A stretch of 64,000 nucleotides of DNA from Primula veris. Taxonomy: Eukaryota > Streptophyta > Magnoliopsida > Ericales > Primulaceae. Below are positions 33,987 to 44,884 of this stretch, piece by piece. Position 1 is the first letter of the stretch. Each line of letters begins with the position of its first letter. The notes beneath the pieces were generated by a model. It did no database searches, was not told the origin of the DNA, and saw nothing but the letters and a program-made list of their open reading frames with translations. The position numbers and the translations under genes are program-made. Where the stretch lies: assembly GCA_963682055.1 (NCBI GenBank), contig OY821742.1:17480135-17544134 (forward strand), given 5' to 3'.

Positions 33987-36900
33987 CACATGGACAGACA
34001 AGATTCCGCGTCTCTCTCTTTCTTTGGCTCTCTCTATATGTTTATATCTCGATGGATTAGAAGAACACCAAAAAAATTGTTACTTACGTTGTGTTTTTCT
34101 CACCCGTTCACTTTAATCTTAACATGCTATTACTAAAAAACCCAGAGTCATTCCCTTTTAAAAGAAAATTGTTCTCTTCATACTCCGTTAAAATGTTCTT
34201 ATGGATTATAAGTGTATATCTTTCTCCATAGACTAAATTGCCCATGAATTCATGTCTCTATCTGTTTCTCTCCCACATGCCACACCCAAATCACATATAG
34301 TCAAGAAATTGAAAGTGGCTTATCTGGATGATGGGTCTTATCTGGGTGAGCCAGGGGGGAGCAATTTTATAGCACTTTGGTAATTTTCTTGTTTCTCTTT
34401 AGGTTCTAACTATTATGACCCAATATTGAATTCTTCATCCTCTTGTTCTGGTCTTATGAGCCTTTCATTCTTCATAATTGTCTACTTCAATTCATATAAT
34501 TTGACCAAAATTTAATAAAAATAGGTTGCCGGCACTTGGTGGAACTGCTATAGAGATAGAGCGGTCATACAAAATTTACCAAAATATCCATAAGTTGTTA
34601 AGTTAATTATAAAATTAACATTCCATTTAAATAGAGAGTTTGTATTATGCATATACAAAATTCTCTCTATATATAAGCGATGAATTTAATACTAACAAAC
34701 TCCAAATTCAATCGCTTATACAATAACCAGTTATACATGTTATTTCCAATACAAGATAAGTTGGAGCAACAACTGTTTTTTTCCTCTTTCTTTTTTATCC
34801 TAACTACTTGACTAGTTTACAAAATTAATAATCTACTATGTACTTTATTGATTCTATCCTTATTTGCTTAACAATTGTTAATTCCTTAAAAAAGTTAGGG
34901 TGCTTTTTAATAGCTTTTTATTAGAAAAAGCTAGGTACTATATAAATTTGAGAAAATTTTAGTTAGTTATTTATTAAGATAAATTCTTAATGGAACATGT
35001 ATAAATTAATTGTGGCTTTTAAATTAATTAGTTGTTTAGTAGATTATTTACAGAATGTATACATTGTTATTTACACGTATAAATTAAGTTGACTAAACTT
35101 ACTGTTTGACTTATTTTAGTTTATTTCGAATAAAATTGCTGTTTCATTTTGTAACTTACTTAACTAGTTAACTTTATTGATTTTTTTTCTTGTTTATATG
35201 ATTTAGTAGATTATATTAAAAATGATATATTTGAAAGTTTGTCGAACGATATTATTATGCATCGCTTTCAAGATATGGGTAACCGTGGTCGATTGTAAAT
35301 TAAGTAACAATGTTTGACCTTTAGAAGTTTCGTTTTTCTTAATTTTAACTTTTTTTAGTTTGTCAATATTTTGACCCACCTGTTTTAAAGTTTTGTCTCC
35401 GCCACGGGTTGGCGGGTAAAAAAATGTAAAAATACATAAAATAGTATATTAAAATTCTTAGACACATTCTAAGATTGATAAAATCTCTATAAATATCACC
35501 AAAATATTACAATATTATGGACTAATCAACTACCCCGATTATCAAATAATATTTTTTTTTGTCCCCCCTTAAAATTTCACATATCATTATATTTTTGCTT
35601 GAATCTTCGGGATTGAGGAACATGTAATCTGCTAAAAGAGATGCAACATAGGTTATTGACATTACAATAGAGAAGTCGACATATAGAAATACTAAATAGC
35701 AGAAAACTGGAAAAACTTGTGAAGATATAATACAAATTGCAACAAGCACATATAAAAGAAGTAGGAGAATAGAAAGCATGACAACTGAAGCCACATGTAT
35801 GATGTACAAATAAACGAGCACTATTTATAAAAATAAAGGTACAACAAGGCGTACACGTCATTGAGAGAAAGAGTGAAATAAGAAAATATGAACAATGATT
35901 CTAAGAAGTCATTGAGCTTTGAAGATGAAGACGAATTGACATCTGTTGTAAAAGATATCGCTAAATGAACAGAACAGTCTCTAATATATCGAATTGATAA
36001 GAAGTACACCAAACAAAAATAGATTAACGATAGTTGAGATGTGCTTGTGAGAGGATGGGGGTCTTGATCTGATATCACCTTGTGATTATTTTATTTTGTT
36101 TTCACTTTTGTTAGAGGCCAACCAATACGCATACTCTAACAACGTTAGGCCTTGTAATATGATTGTTGCATCCATTATAAGAACTCATCCCAAACCTCAA
36201 TAACGGGTAGCACCTAGAGAATTATTACACTACGCGTTATGGTCTAGATTAGGGATATAGGTAGGCCAGCTTGGTTCGGTGTAGCTCTAAAATGCCGGTG
36301 ATGAAGTAAATAGGGTGTGATATGCATAAAATCTAAGATAAAAGGACAAGATTATAAGTTATAATACACCGAAACTTTAGCAACTCAGTTTAGTTCCATT
36401 TTTCCAAAATCATTTGATTTGATTTCACTTAATGCAAATGACATTGTAGTTCAAGTTTAATATTTTGATGTGAAGCCAAAGAAATTGTTAAAATGAACAA
36501 TTGCATAATATTTAGCGCATATACCAATGTACTCAATGGATTCACGTATACTTCACAACTTAATATTTGCATTTTGGACATGCCTTGTCTATGTGCAATT
36601 GTGACTTATATTAATAGGCCCAAACGTAATTTGCATTACCCTAAAATCATTTGGGATGAATCGCCTCTTTTACACATTGTATTGTACAATCATTTTCTAT
36701 AAAAGCTCATCTTACAAACCCTATTTCCATTCGCATTTGTCATCACTTCTCATTCATTCTTTTTATCCAATATAACACTAGTCCGCCGTTATGATATTTA
36801 ATTTTATCTAGATTTAGAATGAAATATTCTGTAATGACATTGTAGTTTCGAGTTACACCTCAATACATTGTAGCTATCTTCATTCCTCTAATGTTTGATT

Positions 36901-37550
36901 TATGTGGGAATGCTAGTTCCACGATCCAAAAGCGAGGATCCTCCAGGTACATAGACGATATCTATCAGATTTCTTTATTGGATATTTTATATTCTTATAT
37001 CTATTATTTACATTTTATTTTCCTTGATCTTTATCATGCGTGAAATAAATTCTAACTTCTTTCCACTTTTAGGTTGCAATTTTGGTAGCTTTTACGCAAG
37101 ACAAAACTGAATCATTGACATTTGTTCATACGTTATAATATGAGAAATGAATATAACTTACTTTGTATGAATGTCTATATAACCTAGTTGAGAAAAAAAT
37201 GATTGGGATCTCTTACAAGATTTGCCATGCATGTCGTGGTTCTAACGTTTTTCATGTCCCCCATACTTAAGGTCCCATAATATTTGGTTGATTAATATTT
37301 GGTTGATCGAGTAAACATTAGATTGATTAAATACATTTCATTAAAACCCTGCATATGTAATTTTGAGAAGCAAGTTTGAGATACAACTCGAAGGCCTTTG
37401 CATGTGTTGCATATTGACACATAGTTTAACATTATATAATTATTAGAAAACATAGTTACAAGTCTATAACACCTCAGATATCGGTTATATTAGAGTCAAC
37501 AAAATAGCATGAGATGTCAAATACGTCATAAGAAACGAAAGTTTATAGAG
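33987..37550. other. Intergenic region
   Basis: No gene is supported. It is AT-rich, with several open frames of 60-100 codons that are hydrophobic or low-complexity and match no family I know. No tRNA or rRNA is seen. Confidence 0.5.
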
Positions 37551-37555
37551 GTCAC

Positions 37556-38246
37556 TGGCGAGGGAATGTCGACGTTCTCTCGTCCGGGCCGATATCACCG
37601 CAGCAACAGGCTATCCGGGCCTATCTACCATGGGTGGCCCATCACCCCGGTCCTGGAGAGACCGGGTCGTGCCTAGACCGGCCTAAAGAAGCTTGTTAAG
37701 TACACTTCCCCCATTAATGCAGCTGCCCCCATTGGGGGACCCCTTATGTGTTTCGTCGACGTGGCCTAATCACAGACCAGCCCTTGTGGGCCCCGACGAA
37801 GGACAGTACCCTTGTCAGAGTCATAAATGACCAGAAGCCGTCGGATCAGCACCAAACAGTACAGTGATCCAAGGGCTAATACACCTCTGATTACACTATA
37901 AATACCCTCACTAATACCACTTAGAAGGGGACACAAATACGGAGAGGAGAGATAAAGCTTAAACAACCCGGACCCCCAGAACACTGCCTGTACCATCCGA
38001 TACTACGACCCGTAACCGGCCCGGTCCCTCACTCTTAATTATATTCCTACTTTCAGTTAACACCGATACTGACTTGATCGTTGGAGAGGGAAAACCTGGT
38101 ACCAACCCCGGGCCCCTGTTTGTTTCCTGCGCAGGCACGAAGGCCACCTCGTCACCGTAGCCGACGTAAATCACCCCGGACACCTCGGAAGATCGGAGCC
38201 GACGCGAATATATAAGTCGAGCCTAGGAAGAAAATTAGGCTCGCCA
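37556..38246 (+). repeat. Tat copy A 5' LTR
   Basis: 691 bp, TGGCGAGGGAATG to TTAGGCTCGCCA. It contains the TATA box at 37897-37904. Confidence 0.95.
37897..37904 (+). promoter_or_regulatory. TATA box of Tat copy A LTR
   Basis: TATAAATA in the context CTATAAATACCCTCACT, about 350 bp into the LTR. This is the likely core promoter of the genomic transcript. A nearly identical motif precedes the antisense gene of this element. Confidence 0.65.
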
Positions 38247-38248
38247 AT

Positions 38249-38266
38249 TGGCGTCGTCTGTGGGAA
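38249..38266 (+). other. Primer-binding site of Tat copy A
   Basis: TGGCGTCGTCTGTGGGAA lies two bases after the LTR. It resembles the tRNA-Asp-type primer site used by Tat/Athila elements, with a few mismatches. Confidence 0.6.
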
Positions 38267-38925
38267 ATTGAACGCGTTAGCTTCGACTCCCCGTCCTTAA
38301 AGGAAACATGTCTGACAATAACCGATTTGACACCCCATCGTCTCGACCCCCCCACGTTCTTGGGATGCCGAGAACGCTTTTTTTTGATGAGACCCCTAGG
38401 ACCGCATCTACCAGGGAGCCCGCTCCCTTGATCGCAACAGCTCCCGCACCCCGATCGCGGGCCGAGCTAACAGAGATGATGATCGATATCCACCAAAAAG
38501 AGCTCGTCGCTCTTGCGGCCCAGAAAGCCTTAATAGCCTCGCTGATGGAGCCGGAACTCGAGCCCGCTCAAGGCGCGAGCCAAGACAAATCGGTTCCAGT
38601 CCCCGTTAAAAGCGTGATGTCCAGGTTGGGACCCCTCCGACGACCCCCCCTAGAGACTCCCAGGGAGCCGGCTAGGGGTGCGGAGTCGGAGCATTCCCAA
38701 GAAGGAAATTCTCGCCGCGATAACGAGCGGAGTATACACTCTCGGCTCCGTTGGCAGGATGGTAGTCGGGACTCACGTCCGGAATCTAGTCACGCCCGAA
38801 CCGTTAAGCCACCTCGGACACGGAGACGTGGCCGACGCGGACGGCACGATGCAGCTGGTGAGGCAGCGTTGAAAATTGTGGCCTTGACCCGCAGCACCCC
38901 GTTCTCGGACGAAATTGAATACAGT

Positions 38926-38941
38926 ACCCCCCCCCCCCCCC
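38926..38941 (+). repeat. Poly-C tract in gag
   Basis: About 15 consecutive C bases encode a short proline run. Such a tract is prone to slippage and to assembly error. Confidence 0.8.
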
Positions 38942-39367
38942 GGAACTTTATCGCCCCTATCCTCCAAACCTTCAATGCGGACTCTGATCCAGAGGCTCAT
39001 CTCCGACACTACCGATACCAGATGAACCATTGGTCACACCTTGACCAATTAATGTGCAGGTGCTTTCCCGCCAGCCTGGGAAGGCTCGCTAGTAAGTGGT
39101 TCCAGTCCCTGCCCGTCAATTCTATCCACTGTTGGGACGACTTAGCTTATAACTTTGCACACCGGTTCATAAACTTGAAAGAGAGAGCTGCCCAGCCGGA
39201 GCAACTCTATCAAGTGAGGGTCCAATCTAAAGAGACCCTCGAGAATTATGATAGTCGGTTTTGGTTGAAGCATGCCGAATGCGCGGACTGTCCCGACTCC
39301 ACCGCCATAGCTGCCTTCAGGCAAAACATGGTAGTGGGGAGCAGGATCCGAAACGAGATGATCGCGA

Positions 39368-39405
39368 CCCCCCCCCCCCCCCCCCCACCCCCCCCCCCCC
39401 CCCCC
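39368..39405 (+). repeat. Long poly-C tract in gag, broken by one A
   Basis: About 37 bases of C with a single A encode about 13 prolines within gag. Length is likely unstable in vivo and in sequencing; the frame survives as written. Confidence 0.85.
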
Positions 39406-42400
39406 AACTCTGTTCCTCAACTCAGGTCCCTCATAAAACAACATATCGACATAGAGAAGGACATGAGGTCAGCCGGGGCAACACGTTCAGTAGCCCTTAT
39501 CGACCAGCCAAGGGATCGGTTCGTCGCAACGAGCCCTCAAAGAAACCGGCCCATAGCGGAAAGGATGGAGCGGCCACGAACGGGAAGAAACCCGCAACCG
39601 GCCCCTAAAAGAAGAAAAGAGGACCCCCGACCGGGGCATCAAACCCCTGTCGCCTCGGGGTCGGGCGCTGCCTATTCCACCACCTTTCGCCTACCTCTTG
39701 TCGACCTTCTTAACAAGATTGAGAACGAGCCTTTCTTCTCTTGGCCTCTCCCACTACGGAACAAGCCGGCCCCAGGGCCTAACGACAAGATATGTGAATA
39801 CCACAGGGGTCGAGGCCATCACACCAACGAGTGCCATGGCCTGAAGGCCAGGCTCGAGGGATGGGTCCGGGATGGCCTGATGGATAAATATGTCAAATCA
39901 CGGAGGGAGTCCGATCGAGATGGAGAAGGGGTTGACAAGAGGCAGCAGGACCTCCCTCCACCGGTGATGATCTGTCATGTCATTCACTCGGGGCCGAAAA
40001 GGTCTAGCCAGAATGGGGCAGAAAGGACCTCGGCACGGGAGGCAGCAATGAAGCAGCGCGTCTGCCTCGCAGAAAGCTCTAGCCCCTGGAAAAAGTATAA
40101 GCGCGATGCCAAGCCGGATGTAAGCTTCACTGACTTCGATCTGGTGGGGGTGGACGCGCCCCACACTGATGCCCTTGTTATCTCGGCACAGATAGGCCTC
40201 TGCGCAGTAGGACGGATCCTCGTCGATCAAGGAGAGTCGGTCAATATACTCTTTGAAGACCTCTTTCGAAAGATGGGACTCAAAGAGGAACAGTTGGAAA
40301 CCGACGTTCCTCCCCTGTACGGATTCAGCTCGGAGGCGGTCCAGCCCAGAGGAAACATAACCTTGCTTGTGAAAACGGGTACAAAAGTTATGGGCGTAGA
40401 GTTCACGGTGGTGAGTGTCCCCTCTGTTTACAACGTGATATTGGGGCGCCCGTGGCTCCATGGAATAGATGGAGTCTCCTCCACCTTACACCAAAAGGTT
40501 AAGTACCCAACTGAGTCTGGTGTGGAAACCATCTCGGGAAATCAGAAAGTCTCACGCAGCTGTGCCATGGCCGTGTACTCCGGCAAAAATATGGTGCCGG
40601 CCCAAAGTGCCATGAACATCGAGGCAGAGGACCCTAAGCTGCTGAGGGAACTAAACAAAAAGATGGGGCCTGAGGCCGAAGACAAGGTGGAGGAGGGACT
40701 GCTGAAAATCCGAATCCCGGGGAATGACGAGGACCACTTTTTTATGGTGGGGGCAAAGCTTACCAAACCTGAGGTCACCGACCTCGTCGAACTCCTTCTC
40801 CAATACCTCGACAATTTTGCATGGGGTCCAAGCGAGATTCCAGGAATCAGTTCCGACCTCGCCTGCCACCGATTAAACGTCAACCCGGATGCCAAGCCCG
40901 TGATGCAAAAGGGGTGCCGTGTCAGTCCAGAGCATGCCGATGCCATAAACGAGGAAGTAGAGAAGTTTCTGCTGGCCGGGGCCATCAGGGAGATTTATTA
41001 CCCCAGATGGCTCGCCAATCCCGTAGTGGTCCCCAAAAAGAACGGGAAGCTGAGGGTGTGCATCGATTACACGAGCCTCAACCGGGCCTGTCCCAAAGAT
41101 CCTTTCCCCTTGCCCAAAATCGATCAAATTGTGGACTCTACGGCCGGGGCCGCCAGGATGAGCTTCCTGGATGCCTGCTCCGGCTATCATCAGATACCCA
41201 TGTCGGAGGCCGACCAAGAAAAAACTGCCTTCATCACCCCAAGGGGAAATTACTGCTACAAAGTGATGCCCTTTGGGCTCAAGAACGCCGGGGTTACCTA
41301 TCAGAGGATGGTCACCAAGATATTCGCTAAGAACATAGGCCGAACCATGGAAGTTTATATTGACGACATGGTGGTAAAGAGCACCCACGAGGAGCACCAC
41401 CTATCCGACCTGAGAGAGGCCTTCGAAACGATACGAAGGCATGACCTGAAGCTAAACGCCTCTAAATGTGCCTTCGGGGTAGGTGCCGGCAAATTCCTAG
41501 GGTTCATGGTGACCCACCGCGGCATAGAGGCGAACCCATCCCAGATCTCTGCCTTGAAGAATTTGAAAACACCTGAGAAGAGAAAGGACATACAAAAGCT
41601 AGCCGGGATGGCCGCCGCCCTAAACCGATTTATTTCCCGGTTCGGGGACCGATGCAAACCGTTCTTTACGGCCTTAAAAGCTCAGAAGAGATTCGAATGG
41701 ACCGATGAATGCCGGCGTGCGTTCACCGAGCTGGCGGACTACCTCGGAAGTCCGCCCCTTCTAGCCAAGCCGGACCCAGGCGATGTCCTTACCCTATACC
41801 TGGCCGTGTCTGAGATAGCCGTCAGCGCCGTCCTCATCAAGGAACTCGACAGGGAGAAAAGGCCTATCTATTACGTGAGCAAAACTCTCCTTGATGCTGA
41901 GGCAAGGTATATGCCTTTGGAAAAACTCGTCCTAGCCCTCGTCGTGGCCTCACGAAAACTTGCTCACTATTTCTCTGCGCACAGCATTGTGGTCTATACT
42001 GACCAGCCTGTGCGAGAAATACTCCAAAAGGGGGATCTCTCTCGACGAATGATGAAGTGGGCCTGCCACTTGAACGCCTACGACATCAGCTATGCGCCGT
42101 GAACGTCCGTCAAGGGACAGGCCCTGGCCGACTTCGTGGCAGAATTCACTGGGACGACCTAATGCCCCGACATCGTAGGTTGTGCCCCCGAAACCTGGAC
42201 CTTGCACGCGGATGGAGCCGCCAATAAGAAAGGGTCCGGCCTCGGCGTCGTACTCCGATCTCCACAAGGGGATGTGATCGAGAAGTCAATCCAACTTGGC
42301 TTCAGAGCCACCAACAACGAGGCCGAATATGAGGCCGTTATCGCCGGCCTAAAAATGGCCCGAAGCCTCGGAATCAAAAAGATACTGGTGCATACGGACT

Positions 42401-44009
42401 CACAATTAGTCAGCAGCCAGATCAGTGGTGAATTTCAGACGAAGGACGACAGAATGGCCAGCTACGTGGCTATCGCTTCCGGAATACTCCAAAGCTTCGA
42501 ATGTCAAGAAATCGTCAACATCAACAGAAACGAGAACACCCACGCCGATGCATTAGCGACCCTAGCCTCGGTCATGAGTGATAAGAAAGAGAGAGTCATC
42601 ACCATAGAATATGTCCCTTCGCCTAGCATCGAGGCTAAGGCAACAATTAACATGGTGACTGACCTCCCGCCGGAGCCAAGCTGGATGGACCCCATAATCG
42701 AATACCATCGCTCCGGTGATCTTCCCAATGATAAGAAAGGGGCTGAGAAAATAAGAAGAACGACACTGGGATTTTTGATAGCTCCCAACGACAAGGTCTA
42801 TAAAAGATCGTTCTCTGGCCCCTACTTACTCTGCGTCCACCCCGACATGGTAATAAGGGTCATGGAGGAAATTCACGAAGGAACGTGTGGGAGCCATACC
42901 GGGGGCAGGTCGCTGTCCAACCGAGCCTTGACCCACGGATATTGGTGGCCCCTCATGCAAAAGGACGCCAAAGCTTTCGTACTCAGGTGCGAGAAGTGTC
43001 AGAGGTACGCACCCATACCCCATGCCCCGGCGCAAAAAATGAGCAGCGTGACCTCGCCCTGGCCCTTTGCGCAGTGGGGCATGGATATCGTCGGACCATT
43101 CCCCGTGGCCCCAGGGGGGAAGAAGTTCCTCCTCATGGTCACCGATTACTTCTCAAAGTGGGTGGAGGCCGTGGCCTTAGCGAAAATCACAGAGGCCGAA
43201 GTGATACGTTTCCTCTGGAGAGACGTGATCACCAGATTCGGAATCCCCTACTCAATCGTCGTGGACAATGGGGGACAGTTCACCGGGGTCAAATTAAAAG
43301 CGATGTATGCAAAGTATCACATCAAGAACTACTATTCGACCCCATCGTACCCCCAATGCAACGGACAAGCCGAGGTATCAAATAAAACCGTGCTCGACGG
43401 AATCAAGAAGAGGCTAGACGAGTCCAAAGGACAATGGGCCGCAGAACTGTATCATGTCCTATGGGCCTACCGAACGACGAGAAGACGGGGCACTCAACAA
43501 ACACCCTATAGCCTCACTTACGGAATGGAGGCCATCATCCCATTAGAAATCGGGCTTCCCTCTCTGAGGACGGACATTGTGGAAAACGGGCTTAACGAAA
43601 AGATGATGGGGCTCGAGCTGGACTACGCCGAAGAAAGAAGGGAGGTCGCGGCCATCCGTAACGCCGAATATAAAAACGAGCTGGGGCGTTCTTATAACAA
43701 AAGAGTGAACGCCAGACGTTTCCAAGACGAAGACCTCGTGTTACGAAGAGTAAACAACAACACCAGGATACAGTCCGACGGCAAGCTAGGCCCCAATTGG
43801 GAAGGCCCCTATCGAATCCTCGGTGCAGTAGGGAACGGGGCCTACCTGTTGGGTCATCTTCCCAACGATGTCCCGGTGGACCGACCTTGGAACGTCAACA
43901 ACCTAAGGAAGTACTACCAGTAGGGCTCGGCCTTTATGACTTTGTGTAAATAAGAATGTGGTGTAAATTTATGCCTGCGGGCTTTATAAATAAAAACTGC
44001 TGTTATTTC

Positions 44010-44638
44010 AGTTCATTTAAATTTTCTATGTGTTTCAGAACACGAGCCTATACGGCACCCCGGTTCATATTTACTTGAATTTTTCAGTTCATTTAAATTT
44101 TCTAAGTGTTTCAGAACACGAGCCTATACGGCACCCCGGTTCAGATTCACTTGAATTTTTCAGTTCATTTAAATTTTCTATGTGTTTCAGAACACGAGCC
44201 TATATGGCACCCCAGTTCATATTTACTTGAATTTTTCAGTTCATTTAAATTTTCTAAGTGTTTCAGAACACGAGCCTATACGGCACCCCGGTTCAGATTC
44301 ACTTGAATTTTTCAGTTCATTTAAATTTTCTATGTGTTTCAGAACACGAGCCTATACGGCACCCCGGTTCATATTTACTTGAATTTTTCAGTTCATTTAA
44401 ATTTTCTAAGTGTTTCAGAACACGAGCCTATACGGCACCCCGGTTCAGATTTACTTGAATTTTTCAGTTCATTTAAATTTTCTATGTGTTTCAGAACACG
44501 AGCCTATACGGCACCCCGGTTCATATTTACTTGAATTTTTCAGTTCATCTAAATTTTCTAAGTGTTTCAGAACACGAGCCTATACGGCGCCCCGGTTCAT
44601 ATTTACTTGAATTTTTCAGTTCATTTAAGTTTTCTATG
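44010..44638 (+). repeat. 76-bp tandem array of Tat copy A, alternating two variants
   Basis: About eight units of 76 bp share TGTTTCAGAACACGAGCC. Successive units alternate between TTTTCTATG and TTTTCTAAG, and between GGTTCATATTTAC and GGTTCAGATTCAC, so the true repeat is a 152-bp dimer. The array lies between the pol stop and the 3' end of the antisense gene. Apparent 66-codon frames inside it are a by-product of the repeat, not genes. Confidence 0.92.
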
Positions 44639-44884
44639 TGTTACTTCGGTTGGCAAGTTATGAGTTGTATAAAACGAGCGCCCCAACGCCGAAGCACTAA
44701 GGCCCACTCATTTGGGAGCGTGTATACAATGTATAAAACACAATGGAAGTAAAGAAATAAAACACAGAAGAATAAAAGACAAGTCCAAAATTGTTTTTTC
44801 ATTTTATTCAATGGAAAGCTATTACATGCTAAGTACAAAAAAGGAAATTACATCGAGAATAAAATCTAAAAACCACAAAAAGCC

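Larger units (their letters stand above)
38308..43923 (+). pseudogene. Gag-pol polyprotein of Tat copy A (two in-frame stops)
   Basis: One frame of 1871 codons with two internal stops. Gag core about residues 213-345; Cys/His knuckle (CEYHRGRGHHTNEC) near 495; protease (VDQGESVNILF) near 638; RT with VPKKNGKLRVCIDY near 906 and YIDD near 1017; first RNaseH from about 1160, where LYLAVSEIAVSAVL lacks the usual first Asp; second RNaseH with DGAAN, NNEAEYEA, HTDSQ and THADALA; integrase with an H-H-C-C finger and the D, D, E residues (MDIVGPF, VDNGGQF, then a Glu in NGQAEVSN). Stops are TGA at 42100-42102 and TAA at 42160-42162, in the linker between the two RNaseH domains, where copy B has sense codons. 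The protease has Glu after DQG where copy B has Ala. Two poly-C tracts encode proline runs. Confidence 0.93.

Noticed and set aside
35522..36078. Three minus-strand open frames of 85-99 codons with hydrophobic residues
   Set aside because: They overlap each other in different frames, are low-complexity, and show no domain, start context or splice pattern that I can support.
39142..39444. Glycine-rich minus-strand frame and other frames opposite Tat gag-pol
   Set aside because: They are reverse-strand shadows of the polyprotein. The glycine run is the complement of the poly-C tract.
44030..44752. Series of overlapping 66-codon open frames in the 76-bp arrays (also 59294-60015)
   Set aside because: They are produced by a 76-bp repeat without stops being read in successive frames. 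There is no start context or family match, and they recur only because the DNA repeats.
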